From the NCBI GenBank assembly GCA_037039925.1, contig JAXRKP010001339.1:40001-104000 (forward strand): 64,000 nucleotides of DNA. Reading direction: 5' to 3'. Origin of the DNA: Doris montereyensis. Lineage: Eukaryota; Mollusca; Gastropoda; Nudibranchia; Dorididae. The notes under the pieces are model-generated. The model did no database searches. It saw nothing but the letters and a program-made list of their open reading frames with translations, and had not been told where the DNA came from. The translations under genes and the position numbers were made by a program. This document shows positions 1 through 11,999 of this stretch, piece by piece (positions within the stretch are counted from its first letter, which is position 1; the number at the start of each line of letters is the position of its first letter).

Positions 1-480
1 GTAGACTTGATTGAGTTGTCGTGTCTAGTATTGGTAGACTTGATTGAGTTGTCGTGTCTAACTAGTAGTGGTAGACTTGATTGAGTTGCCGTGTCTAGTA
101 TTGGTAGACTGATTGATTGAGTTGTCGTGTCTAGTATTGGTAGACTTGATTGAGTTGCCGTGTCTAGTATTGGTAGACTTGATTGAGTTGTCGTGTCTAG
201 TATTGGTAGACTTGATTGAGTTGTCGTGTCTAGTATTGGTAGACTTGATTGAATTGAGTTGCCGTGTCTGGTAATGGTAGACTTGATTGAATTGAGTTGC
301 CGTGTCTGGTAATGGTAGACTTGATTGAATTGAGTTGCCGTGTCTGGTAATGGTAGACAAACTTGATTGAATTGAGTTGCCGTGTCTGGTAATGGTAGAC
401 AGACTTGATTGAATTGAGTTGCCGTGTCTGGTAATGGTAGACAGACTTGATTGAAGAATTGAGTTGCCGTGTCTGTTAGT
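1..480. repeat. Minisatellite, ~33-39 bp unit, runs off the left edge
   Basis: Around 13 copies of GTAGACTTGATTGAGTTG followed by (C/T)CGTGTCTRGTA. Two subtypes are arranged in blocks: TCGTGTCTAGTATTG mostly before 240, and CCGTGTCTGGTAATG with an extra GAATT after it. Confidence 0.95.
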
Positions 481-984
481 GGTAGAGTGAGTTCTATTTC
501 TATGGTTTTGAAGGTAGTGCTGGGTGAGGGGGTGGGGGGGGGCTGGGGGAAGACGATGCCTGAATTGCCTGTGGTGGCTTTAACTTTAACTTTAAATTAC
601 AAAAAAAGGGCGAGACGAGCTCTTTTTCTGCGATCTTCCAATTGTTGCCATTTAAGTTTTTAAAGGGTAGGCCTTTGTGTGACGCACCCTGGACCTCAAT
701 ATCAGTTCATCTGATCAAGTTGTCAAGACTTAGTGTCGGTCATTAAACTCTTCACAAGAATAAAGGAGGGAGAGGCGCTCGATCGTGCAATAATTCTATA
801 ATAAGAAATGAAACAAAGAAAAACCCACGAAGTATTGATGATGCATCGTTGATAGCGAAAATTATCTCGACAGGATCTACAGACAGAAGAAAAGAAGTGA
901 CAGGTCAAAAAAACTGTGAGAACAGAAGGAAATATTGATTAGGTTGAGGATTTGATCTGCTCACAAGAGGACAATCTGGGGTCA

Positions 985-1195
985 CCCTTTTTTTATTTTT
1001 TTATTTTTACCCACATCCACGACTAAGGTGATTTCGGGTTTGTTTGTTGGGTTTTTTTTGTAGGATTTTTATTTTGCCCAGACTGTACTCGAAAAACTCG
1101 AGAAATGTTTTCAACCCTCGGCGGGGCTTGAAGCCACGACCTTTGGGTTGAGAGGCCGACACCTTGCCTCAGAATATGAACTACCGAGGGGCCCC
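985..1195 (-). mobile_element. SINE family A copy
   Basis: Minus strand: tail CCACATCCACGACTAAGGTG at 1013 and box-B region GAAGCCACGACCTTTGGGTT at 1130. The central part is deleted (Family A head joins tail directly). Confidence 0.8.
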
Positions 1196-1344
1196 CTACC
1201 CCACCACCACCCCCCTAGGGTCACATTCACATGAATAACCATGAAAATTGCTAAAGAATTGAAGTGTCAATTGTTAGTATCTTTGAGTATCTTTGAGTAT
1301 AGTAGTCAAAGTCCTAGAGGTAAACTAATTAAAATTAAAAGGGA

Positions 1345-1690
1345 CTAAGAGGCTTTCGTAGTGTTGTGAGCTGGTAATCACGACAACACGGGTTCACATC
1401 CCACGGATGGCACAGGTGGGGTTGGGTTTTTTCACAACGTTGTTCTTTTAGGAAAGGTACTTTCACTCTACTTTTATCACTTGACTTGAATCAGGTGTGA
1501 ATGAGTACCCAGCTATAGGTAGAGAAAGATCTTGTCAAGAGCGTTAGTACGAAAAGCCTAACAGTAACACTAGGCTTACTGCACTGTATGCTCTTTCGGG
1601 AGTTACAAAGGACTTTAATGAATGAAATGGCTTGCTGGGAGATAAATGATGTGATGTTGGTGAGCCTGCACTTGTGCGGGGATACGCACT
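1345..1690 (+). mobile_element. SINE-like repeat, family C
   Basis: TAGTGTTGTGAGCTGGTAAT with a box-B-like GGGTTCACATCCC, then CAGGTGTGAATGAGTACCCA, GTACGAAAAGCCTAAC and GGGAGTTACAAAGGACTTTA. A second copy is at 60120-60395. Confidence 0.8.
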
Positions 1691-2114
1691 ATAAATCCAT
1701 CTTTATCTTTAAAACGCAATGGAAAAAAAAAGATACCACGACAAGAGATTCAACAGGATGGAGGCCTTCCTGAACTTGATTGAACAACAAAGCTGTGAAT
1801 GTGAATGTGGAAGTGGAAATAATATGTTCATGAAACGCAATACATGTAGGCATACATGTATTTCACATGTATTACAATTTTGTAACTAGTTGTATAGGAA
1901 TATTATTTATAACTGTTCTCTAGGCCTTCTATAGATTTGATTTGTTTATTTGATTTTTCACGATGACTAGAGATTACTTTGTTCTATAACCATAATCAGG
2001 CACAAACAAAATCAGAATCTCGGCAACATTTTTAAAGCTACTTGTGTATAATTATATTGCTTTCAAGTTGGGTCACCCAATATGTGTGTATGTGTGTATG
2101 TGTGGTAAAAAGTA

Positions 2115-2400
2115 AAGTTCTTTCAAGGCCGTTATGGCCTATAGAGCCAGAGCTTATCCTGGTTTCTATAGCGTGAAGCAGAACAGATGATAATAGTCAC
2201 CTCCTGAACAGGACTCTAGTCTGATGCAGATTTTTACTCCCAAGCTAGTGCTTGTACCCATTTGCACCTGGGTTGGATGGGGAAATGCGTGTTAAGTGTC
2301 TTTCCCAAGGAACACGTCGGACCTAGCTTTGTCAGGTTCGAACATGGGACCTCGTGATCCCCAGTCTGGCAGCCTAACCACTCGGCCATCGACGCTAGTA
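2115..2400 (-). mobile_element. SINE family B copy
   Basis: Minus strand full-length copy: tail TTCAAGGCCGTTATGGCCTA, middle CAAGCTAGTGCTTGTACCCA, head box B GGTTCGAACATGGGACC and box A CCACTCGGCCATCGAC. Confidence 0.88.
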
Positions 2401-2439
2401 AAAAGCAGCATAAATATTGAAACAAAGAAGATTTTATTT

Positions 2440-3550
2440 CGTTTGGTTTTTTTAATTTTTAATTTACCCAGTCCATCACATTTAGTGATCTCTGTGTCGA
2501 TGAGAATTAAAAGAGGGAACACCTTGATGAAAGACTGGAAAAACTAGGACCTTCGAGCATCATCCATCCATCAACAGAAGACGGAGACTTGTTTGTTTCA
2601 TTTAAATTCACCCCGTCCATTACATGCGGTGATCTCTCAATTGCTCTGTGTCAATTAGAATTAAAAGAGGAAATAGCATGACGAAAAAAATGAAAAAAAT
2701 GGAGAGAAAAAGAAATAGAAGAACCTACCATAGCACCCGTCAACTTCCCATACTAAGAAGGTAGAAGAAGAATGAAGCTTAAACAAATAATACAAAAACA
2801 AAAGAGTGGGTAGCATGATGAAGGAAAACAAAATACATGTCTAAGAATAACAGCAAGCAGTATCAGTGACTGACAAACAAAGACTTTTGTTTGATTTAAA
2901 TTTACCCCTGTTCACCATATGCACTGATCTCAAACTGAATGAGGAAACAGCAAGATGAAAAAAAGACGTTTGTTTGGGGTTTTTTCTTTGACATTTACCC
3001 CGTTCACCATTGCGGTGATCTCAGGGTGAATTAAGACAAAACAGCAAAATGAAAGATAAATGAAAAAAGGAAAAGAAAGAAGTAGGACCTACCAGCGGCA
3101 CTAGCCAACCGCCCATGTAAGTGGCACGAAGCATAATGGAGGAAAACAAAACATAACATTAAATTCAATAACAGTAACACTAGTAACAGCAAGCAGTGTC
3201 AGTGACGGACAAACAAGAGTTTCATTTGATTGAAATTTACCCCTGTTCACCATATGTTCTGATCTCAGAGTGAATGAGGAGGAAACAGCAGGGATTTTCA
3301 TTGAAATTTACCCGTCCATCATTGCGGTGATCTCAGGGTAAATTAAGAGGAAAACAACAAGATGAAAGATGAGTAAAAAAAAAGGAAAGGAAAGAATAAG
3401 GACCTACCACTACATGTACCAGCAGCATCCACCAGCCACCCGCAAGGAAACAGCGAGATGAAAGAAAGATAAGAGGAAGCGAAATAATAAGTAGTGCGAC
3501 CTACCAGCAGCAGCTGCCAACCGCCCGCATCATTGTGTGGCTGAACAAAC
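2440..3550 (-). repeat. Cluster of short dispersed repeat family E
   Basis: About seven minus-strand copies (near 2440, 2595, 2880, 2970, 3215, 3300, 3430) of a ~100-140 bp repeat. Each has TTTACCC(C)GTCCAYCAT, GGTGATCTCAGGGTGAATTA, GAGGAAACAGCAAGATGAAA, AGTAGGACCTACCA and CAGCCAACCGCCC in order. Frames here are repeat translations. Confidence 0.85.
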
Positions 3551-3725
3551 AAGAGAGGCTTTCAGTCATTTTTAAAACATCTTTATTGTGTTCATAAATT
3601 TAAGCAACATGTCCAACAAAGGTGATAAGGTACACAGGTCTGAGTACAGAAGGAAACTTTCACATTCCTTCAAACAAATCAAAACCAGGTTTTTTTTTTA
3701 ACCCAACAAAATAGATGAGATAACA

Positions 3726-4348
3726 CAGTAGTCGCTGGATAAAAGCACACTTCATAAAAGCACACTTCATAAAAGCATACTTCATAAAAGCACACTTCAT
3801 AAAAGCACACTTCATAAAAACATACTTCATAAAAACACACTTCATAAAAGCATACTTCATAAAAGCACACTTCATAAAAACACACTTCATAAAAGCATAC
3901 TTCATAAAAGCACACTTCATAAAAGCATACTTCATAAAAGCACACTTCATAAAAGCATACTTCATAAAAGCACACTTCATAAAAGCATACTTCATAAAAG
4001 CATACTTCATAAAAGCACACTTCATAAAAGCACACTTCATAAAAACACACTTCATAAAAGCATACTTCATAAAAGCACACTTCATAAAAGCATACTTCAT
4101 AAAAGCACACTTCATAAAAGCATACTTCATAAAAACACACTTCATAAAAGCATACTTCATAAAAGCACACTTCATAAAAGCACATTTTATAAAAGCACAC
4201 TTGATAAAAGCATACTTCATAAAAGCACACCTACATCTGCTGACCAAATTTTTACTATATGATAAAAATGTTCTATAAACACACGGTATGCATAAAAGCA
4301 CGCTTTTTTCCTGCACCCAAAGGGCGTGCGTTTATCCAGCGACTACTG
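3726..4348 (-). mobile_element. MITE with expanded internal 18-bp satellite
   Basis: Perfect 18-bp inverted ends, CAGTAGTCGCTGGATAAA at 3726-3743 and its complement at 4331-4348 (TA follows on the right). The body from 4232 to 4330 matches the copy at 25865-26024, including the GGTCAGCAGATGTAGG block. Between body and left end sit about 27 tandem 18-bp units. The long open frames here are translations of the satellite, not genes. Confidence 0.85.
3738..4232. repeat. 18-bp tandem array
   Basis: About 27 copies of ATAAAAGCAYACTTCATA-type units with few variants. The unit is a multiple of three, so it gives long repetitive frames (MKCAF/MKYAF on the minus strand). Confidence 0.97.
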
Positions 4349-4764
4349 TATTCAAAGTTATATATATATATTATATATTAGACATAAGAAATACACACAG
4401 AGACAGACAGACAAACAAAAGATAACAAATTGATAGAACACAAGAGAGGGATTCACCCTCAAATCTATAAAAGAAAAAAAGAAAAAACAACTTTTCTGTC
4501 CAACCCTGACAAAATAAAACGAAAGTTTCATTTCCTTCATTCATCATCAAGTACAATAGCGCATGTACTTGAATTTGATCAAACCAAGCCGCAGCTGAAT
4601 CCGTTACAGTACATGTAATACTTATAATAACACGTGTATGTGTTAGGAGCTAAAAGCTCTTGCTGTATCCACTAGCTTCTTGCATCATCCCTTTCAAGGG
4701 TGAAGTAAAGTCGGGAGAGGTACCTGACCACAGAGCTGACGTGCTTGTTGGTGTGCTTGTTTCA

Positions 4765-5000
4765 TCCAACATGACCCCGTCCATCGTAATTACTAAAATG
4801 CAGTAGTGATGTCAGGGTAAAGTAAGAGGGGAACATCAAAACGAAAGACATGGACCTACCAGTACCACCAACTGCCAACCGCCCACTCGGTGAGTGATCT
4901 CCGGGGTGTCAACGAAGAGGAAACCGCAAGATGAAAAACAACATGTATTATAATATAATAGGAGTAAAGGATAAAGAAGTTGGACCTACGAGATGTACCT
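4765..5000 (-). repeat. Two more family E copies
   Basis: ATGACCCCGTCCATCGTAAT, TGATGTCAGGGTAAAGTAAG, CTGCCAACCGCCCACTCGG, then a second copy GTGATCTCCGGGGTGTCAAC with GAGGAAACCGCAAGATG. Confidence 0.8.
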
Positions 5001-5102
5001 GCTAGCCACAAACACATTCATTGTAGAAGGGCTGATAGCTGCATCTGTGACACCACAAACAATGAGGCAAGCGGCATGTCAAGAGTGAAGGAAAAAATGA
5101 AA

Positions 5103-5270
5103 ATGAATGATATTAAAACTCCATAGGTACAAAGACGACGAGCCATACAAGGAATAGACAGAACAAAGAATCCTGGGCACCAAAGGGATTGAACCTGTAA
5201 CCTCCGCGTCGGTACTCATCGTCTCGTCATGAAAAGATAGAGCGCTACCAACCAAGCTAACTATGCTTAT
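5103..5270 (-). mobile_element. tRNA-derived SINE, family D
   Basis: Minus strand head TTAGCTTGGTTGGTAGCGC (box A) and GAGGTTACAGGTTCAATCCC (box B), then GTTCTGTCTATTCCTTG and a CTTTGTACCTATGGAGTTTT end. Confidence 0.8.
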
Positions 5271-5284
5271 CTATGAAGATTAAA

Positions 5285-5480
5285 TAATAGTGTAGTTAGT
5301 TTGGTCTGTGGCACGCTCTCTTGTCATGGCGAGAAGATAGGTGTCGATGCAGAGGTCATGAGTTCAATCCCCATGGTGTCCACAGATTTGTTCTGTCTTC
5401 CTCCTCTTTGTCTGGTCTTTGTTTCTATGAGGCTTTTAAAGTATTGAATGTCAGTATCCTTCACTTCTCTGACATGACCA
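5285..5480 (+). mobile_element. SINE family D copy, head to head with the previous one
   Basis: GTAGTTAGTTTGGTCTGTGG, CTTGTCATGGCGAGAAGATA, box B GAGTTCAATCCCC, GTTCTGTCTTCCTCCTC and GTTTCTATGAGGCTTTT. Confidence 0.75.
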
Positions 5481-6589
5481 CACATGTACAATCACACATC
5501 AACAATCTACTGATTTGCCAAGACTTTTCATCTAAAAAGTTCTAAAAGTAATAATAATTAAGAACGTAACCATGAAAAACGGGAATGTTGTGGTTTTTAA
5601 CAACCAAAATCCTACCAAGACCTTCGAAAACAAACAAAAATCAAACGAGATCAAAATAACACATGCTATGAATAATGACAACAATACATGTATAGGCGAG
5701 ATCCTGGCTTGACCAAACACAAAGAAACGAATTAGTTAATAAACATAATGGTAATAATAGCAGCAGCTAAAAAATCTTGATATATAGGCAAAACTTCAAA
5801 CAGGTAGTTATAATTATTTAAATGTAACCTCTAAGAACGTATGGGAAGCATTAGCTACACAATAATAATATCATGACAACCAAGATGGAAAAACAACCAC
5901 AGTCACGTATCCATAAAACTGAGAACATTTATTTCCTGAATAAAGTAAGCCCTCCATAAATTCTACAAACTAGTAGTAGAACAAGTAGAGAATATATTCA
6001 TGGTGGACATGGGAAAAGTCAAAGACATTAGAGAAAAAGGAGTCATTTCAATAGTGTGCCTAAGTCACAATCACAGACCTGAACATATCGACAAGAAAAT
6101 GTTCCACCACTTCTCTCACTATGTGGAAAACAAGAAACTGGAAACGGACAAAAGTTTGAATTTATCTTTTTTCTTGTTCAATCAACTCCAGGCTAGCATT
6201 AATAGAAATGATAACAAGCAGCCTCTTTCATTGAAAAGAGGTTTCGCTTAAGCACAAACAATGCACTTTTGAGCAGAAATTTAATTAAACTCCTTTTTTA
6301 AAATTGCATCAGTCCACCAAATGCTACCAATTGGACTCTATGGTCATTTTATCCATCTGGGCCTTCATATGTTACACACAAGCAATGGCTGAGTAATAAT
6401 GATAAATAGGTCCAATTATTCAGTAAAAAACAAACTTCCACCATTGACACCGATGTATTATTTTTACATCGAGTTAAAAAATAAGAATGTTTTTTAACAA
6501 ACAAAGCTACAAATAAACACAAACTTTATTGGTTCAACACAGGATAAATAAATGTCTGACTATATTCTACAAATTGTCCACGTGAGCGA

Positions 6590-6637
<48 letters not shown>

Positions 6638-7165
6638 TACATGTGATGTAGTTATATCAAGAGAAGGAGGCAGAGGAAGAAGTAGGAGGTGAAAGTGTAC
6701 ATAATGTATATACATGTAATATTATATGTTTTCATAATGAGTCATCTGCAAGGATAGCAGTAAAATCAAAACAGCAAAACAGACAAACGGAGACAAGCAT
6801 GGGCTTGAAGTGCTGTAGACTAGGGTTTCAAATGAAACAAGACCATCCGACTTTAAAAATGATCCAAATGATTTAAAAAGCAAAAAGATAAAATCATTCC
6901 CTAACAAACAGTGTAATGAGCAATGTTATCAATCACCATTTCTTACATGTAGACATATTACAGGCCGTACCGTACACTGTATATCATAGAATTTACACAT
7001 CAATACAATCAGTGGAAATCATTCATGATGTCATCTTTCAATAACACTAAAGGCGACGAAGTCAACGGAATGGAAAAATAATATCATACTATAGGATTAC
7101 TTTGAGCGGCCTTACTTGAAGTAAAGGATAAAAACGAATAATACTGCAGTAAGCCGATAACAAAT
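5481..7165. other. Gene-free AT-rich stretch
   Basis: No exon, splice-flanked frame or known element recognised apart from the AAT microsatellite. A 21-bp word, GTCATTTCAATAGTGTGCCTA, near 6041 recurs near 13650, suggesting an old dispersed repeat. The open frame at 6000-6251 has no recognisable domain. Confidence 0.6.
6593..6634 (+). repeat. (AAT)n microsatellite
   Basis: About 14 AAT triplets. Confidence 0.95.
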
Positions 7166-7356
7166 GAAGAGGAATGTGAAATTGAAATGAAAGGCCTAAT
7201 CGGCAGAAAACATGACAGGACAAGAACAGAATCCTTCTTCTTCACCAACAACTGTTTTTATCTACCAGTGGCTGAAGAAGAACGATTCTGTCCTTATCCC
7301 GTCTCGTTTTCTATCTATGATTAGGCCTTTCATTTCAACTTCATATATTCCTCTTC
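7166..7356. repeat. Long imperfect inverted repeat (hairpin)
   Basis: The left arm from GAAGAGGAATGTGAA through TGAAATGAAAGGCCTAATC and AGAATCCTTCTTCTTCA pairs with the right arm ending at 7356 (reverse complement GAAGAGGAATATATGAA, TGAAATGAAAGGCCTAATC, AGAATCGTTCTTCTTCA). Arms are about 80-85 nt with a loop of roughly 25 nt. Confidence 0.85.
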
Positions 7357-8109
7357 AATACTCCAAGTAAGACAAGACAAGGCAAGACATAAGTCTGAAT
7401 CTCCAGAACAAAGCCTGAAAGATTGTGTAGAAATGTTGTGGGCTTGTTGCTTTGGCTTTTTGACTTTTAACACTCACACCTAATCAGTTAATAAAGCCTC
7501 TTTGTGGCCTCAAAATCATTGATCTATTGAAACAAATAAACAAAAATTGTCAAAGTATGTTTTCTGGGCCTTTATGTTAGACTAAAATTCAAACTGAAAG
7601 GAAACAATAGAATCTAATTTATTTCATAAATGGCTACCCTTCACCAAGCATTTAAAGTAAAGACAAACTTCACGTAGCAAAAATAAATTCTTCCTCCAAG
7701 AACAGAGGTGCACACAAAATGCTAATCTTGGTAAGCAAAGGGAAGGCTCTTTTCATTGAAACGTGTCACGTTCTTTCATTGTCATCTTCACCATATCATG
7801 CTACAATATTGGCTTTCACATCAAGGTAGCACACAAAGTATAATACAATATGGGTAGTTCATGTGTCTGACGCATAGTTAGCAAAGTCTGACAGAACAAC
7901 CATATTTTAAACTAAGACAAGTGATCTCCCCTTACATTCATCTGTACGCCTCATCAATCCGTGACTCAACCCCATGTGACAGATGTCCTTTTTTCTGTTT
8001 CCTCCACTTCACTGTCTATTCCACCACTTTCCCTCAGTCTAAAGAGTTTGGGTGTTCTATCACAGTACTGCACTCCAATGGTGATCAGTAAAACGGTCTA
8101 TCTGTGTTT

Positions 8110-8935
8110 TATAATTGAGCCTTTTGACAGAAGAGCATGCATAAATAGTAGGGAACACATGATAATGAAAGCCACGATGATAAAAAAAGCCTGTATAAGA
8201 GGCTGGGTATAGACAATAATGAAAGCAACTCTGACAGAAAAATCTGTTTACGGGCAGGGTAAAGACGATAAGAAAAGCAACTCTAACAGAAAAGTCTGTA
8301 TAAGTGGCAGGGTGAAGAAGATAATAAAAGCAACTCTGACAGAAAAGTCTGTATAAGTGGCAGGGTGAAGACGATAATAAAAGCAACTCTGACAGAAAAG
8401 TCTGTATAAGTGGCAGGGTGAAGACGATAACAAAGCAACTCTGACAGAAAAGTCTGTATAAGTGGCAGGGTGAAGACGATAACAAAAGCAACTCTGACAG
8501 AAAAGTCTGTATAAGTGGCAGGGTATTGACGATAACAAAAGTCTGTTTACGGGCAAAGCAACTCTAACAGAAAAGTCTGTTTACGGGCAGGGTATAGACG
8601 ATAAGAAAAGCAACTCTAACAGAAAAGTCTGTTTAAGGGCAGGGTATAGACGATAAGAAAAGCAACTCTAACAGAAAAGTCTGTTTAAGGGCAGGGTATA
8701 GACGATAAGAAAAGCAACTCTAACAGAAAAGTCTGTTTAAGGGCAGTGTAAAGACGATAAGAAAAGCAACTCTAACAGAAAAGTCTGTTTAAGGACAGGG
8801 TATAGACGATAAGAAAAGCAACTCTAACAGAAAAGTCTGTTTAAGGACAGGGTATAGACGATAAGAAAAGCAACTCTTGACAGAAAAGACTATACGGGCA
8901 GGTTATAGAGGATAATGAAAGCACGTCTTACAGTA
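8110..8935. repeat. ~50-56 bp minisatellite
   Basis: About 14 copies of a unit containing AAAGCAACTCTRACAGAAAA, GTCTGTWTAAG(T/G)GGCAGGGT and AGACGATAA. Copies 8110-8560 carry GTATAAGTGGCAGGG; later ones carry GTTTAAGGGCAGGG. Diverged copies mark both edges. Confidence 0.95.
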
Positions 8936-9379
8936 GACAGTCCAAACCGAAATCTCAAATGTAAGCAATGGAAAAACAATTGCTACCACTGGAAATTATT
9001 ATATTCCTCGAGCAATTTGATACCAAAATCATTTCTGTAGGACAAAATTACGAATTTTTTAATTTTCGAAAAGTTGTTAAATTTTTCTAATGGGCCAAAA
9101 AACACAAAAGCGAAGAAAGAGAGAGGGGTGTCTGGCGAGCTTGTTTTTTTACTGGCAGACCACTTATTTACTAGTGTGAGAGCATATTGTATTACACATT
9201 CCCTATCATTACTATCACAACACACATGGTTGGAAAGGGCTTGAATAGATCTTTCCAATGGTGTAAGCCATATTACACTACTACATTGTATAGAGGGGAG
9301 GGGGCAAGGTGAATAGGGCAAAAAAAGTAGCGAAATCTGCGACTGCTGCCGTGGAGAACGATTTGCTGTTTGGACAAGC

Positions 9380-9505
9380 TACTTATAGTCAAATCTGTTC
9401 AAGTGGCAGGGTATAGAATCTAGACGATAACGAAAGCAATTCTGACAGAAAAAGTCTGTACGAGTAGCCATGAATAGACAATAGCGAAAAGCAACTAACT
9501 CCCCC
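9380..9505. repeat. Detached units of the 8.1-8.9 kb minisatellite
   Basis: Two diverged copies (AAGTGGCAGGGTATAG, CAATTCTGACAGAAAAAG) resume after a 440-bp unrelated segment (8936-9379), as if that segment had inserted into the array. The segment holds an unremarkable minus frame and no recognised element. Confidence 0.8.
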
Positions 9506-9524
9506 AAAGCAACAGTCTACGAGC

Positions 9525-9940
9525 TCCAAACATCAATCACTGACACTGACAGGTCCAAACATCAATCACTGACACTGACAGGTCCAAACATCAATCACTG
9601 ACAGGTTCAAACATCAATCACTGACACTGACAGGTTCAAACATCAATCACTGACACTGACAGGTTCAAACATCAATTACTAACACTGACAGGTTCAAACA
9701 TCAATCACTGACACTGACTGGTCCAAACACCAATCACTGACACTGACAGGTCCAAACATCAATCACTGACACTGACAGGTCCAAATATCGATCACTGACA
9801 CTGACAGGTTCAAACATCAATCACTGACACTGACAGGTTCAAACATCAATCACTGACACTGACAGGTTCAAACATCAATCACTGACAGGTCCAAACATTA
9901 ATCACTGACACTGAGTTTCAAACATCAATCACTGATAGAT
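9525..9940. repeat. 29-bp minisatellite
   Basis: About 14 copies of CAAACATCAATCACTGACAC followed by TGACAGGT(C/T); a few copies lack the ACACTGAC block. Confidence 0.95.
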
Positions 9941-9949
9941 TGGTTAGGT

Positions 9950-11999
9950 GGATTATCAAGGCCCCAGGCTACCACTAAGCAGACAGAAAGATTTGCTGAT
10001 CAGACAGGAACTCCTAACTGTGAATAAATCAAAATAATCTTCAACAAGCCTTTTACTTTTCATGAAAGTATATTATCTTTAAAGGTCATTTTAATGGGTC
10101 ACGATGTAATACATGCACAAACGTCATCAGTGTAAAGGAAAAGCTAAAGAGTTTAAAACCAGTCCTACACGGGACATTGTAAAAGGCGCTTAATAATAAA
10201 ATGTCTAAAATAGTCTTCTTTTCCTTTCTTCGGCAGTGAACTTAAAGAAATAATGGACTATAAAGGGTGGAGGGTGGAGTGAAGGGATAGAGAGGTTGCA
10301 GAGGCGGCCATTTAAGTTTATGTGGAGAATAAAACATGTGAATGCAAACAAATCTGTAAAACTAGCATCCTGAAACCTGGGCTAATTAAAAACAAATAAG
10401 AACCAACTTGCAGTTTTTACACTCTGATGCTTTCCCAACACACAAATGCCTTCTAAAGCATACAAATTCACACACACACACACACACATGCATGGCATAA
10501 ACATGACCACAATGAGAAAGAAATTTAATTCATTCTATTCTACACATAGACGACCTGCTGAGAATTTGCTAGGAAGAAGAAGAAAAAAGACCACATTGAC
10601 AAACTGTTTGCGGTGATGAGGATAAACTGTCACAACCATTATATCAAGCACATTTTCTGGCAATGCCCAAGACAACTCCATTTAAAGGGTCAAATAATTT
10701 ATATATTATTTTAATATATTAGTCTAAACCAAGTCAAGACAAGGCATGTGACTGAGACACAAAGAAAATCCGACCAGTGACTGAGTATTTTATATCTATA
10801 TATATATATATATATCTCAATATATTATACATTCAAACAATTTGAGCCATGAAAATGTTCTAACACTATTCCTTATCTCTATCGTCGTTCTTAGGAAACC
10901 AAGGTAAGTCAAACATCATGCCTTTGAGAAATCACAGTTGACATTAAAAGACCACCAACACTGTATTTCAATCCTTCTATATCTCTCTCTACCTACATAT
11001 TACTACAATCAAATTTCACCAGCATCAAATTGTACCTGTTTCCTCAAAGTCAAAGTGATCGAAATATTGATAAACTCATTTACAAATTTGTAATACTACA
11101 TTCCTTGACAGATATTTCTTCTGACTTTCCATAAAGAAATTTTTTATATTTCATTTTTTCTTTGTGTGAGCAAAACTTAACAAAACAATCTTGACTGATT
11201 TCCCTCTGGAATTGAGACTAAGTTTTATATTTCCTTTTTTAGACTGATCAAGACGTTCCATGAGAATAAAGAAAACAATTAGGTATATGCATAAATTAAA
11301 CAAGAAATTGTATCTTCAAATCTAATTCGGTGCAAGAAATAAAAGTGCATTCTGAGTTTTGTATATTCCATGAGATCTTTCACTTTCACTAAGGCGATGT
11401 TTAGTTAAAACATTCTGTAATGCAAAAACAATAGTCTTGTCTCAAGTTCAAGCGGATATGTAAATATTTCAATAGCCACATTGAAGAATTCCTTTTAAAA
11501 GAATAAAAAAGTTATTGTTGCACAGACATTTTATTATTCAACTACTTATAATATACAGCCAAACAAATGAAAACGAATGATAATAAAAAAATCTTTAAAG
11601 ATACAGTTCAGATCAATATCACTTTTTCAAAATATTCTTGTCCTGATATTTTCTTCTTTTTGCTGTTGTTTAAATTCAATATTTGATAATAGGTTACATA
11701 CAAAATGGAACAGACAACCATCTTCAAAATCTTGATGTACAAGCGAATGATAAAGCCAGCAATTAAACTGATCACCTCATTGACAAAATGATATGAGAAA
11801 ATGTGTGGGTTTCACAACACGGTCTTGGCTTGCATGTTTGAGAAATAAAATTCAAAAGTCACTAGCGTATTAAAAAACAATGTTGTGTAAAAAAAAATTT
11901 CTTTTTGATAATTTTTGCTCACGCAGACGAAATACCAGAGACATTTTGGGTACAGAGTAATTTTTGTCGAAATCTTTCACCTCTGCCTTCACTGCGTCC
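9950..11999. other. Gene-free AT-rich stretch
   Basis: Only short (CA)n (10460-10488) and (TA)n (10795-10816) runs. Many AATAAA-like words on both strands; it may include the 3' UTR of the orphan exon at 12000-12120. Confidence 0.5.

Noticed and set aside
1..480. Possible CRISPR-like array because of regular ~33-bp spacing
   Set aside because: Whole unit repeats with no unique spacers, in an animal genome; it is a minisatellite.
3660..4316. Long repetitive open frames (218 and 183 residues, MKCAF/CFYEV repeats)
   Set aside because: Produced by an 18-bp satellite whose unit is a multiple of three; no start context, domain or splice signal supports a protein.
8983..9321. 112-residue minus-strand frame between minisatellites
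   Set aside because: No domain recognised and composition like the surrounding noncoding DNA; kept only as the inserted segment.
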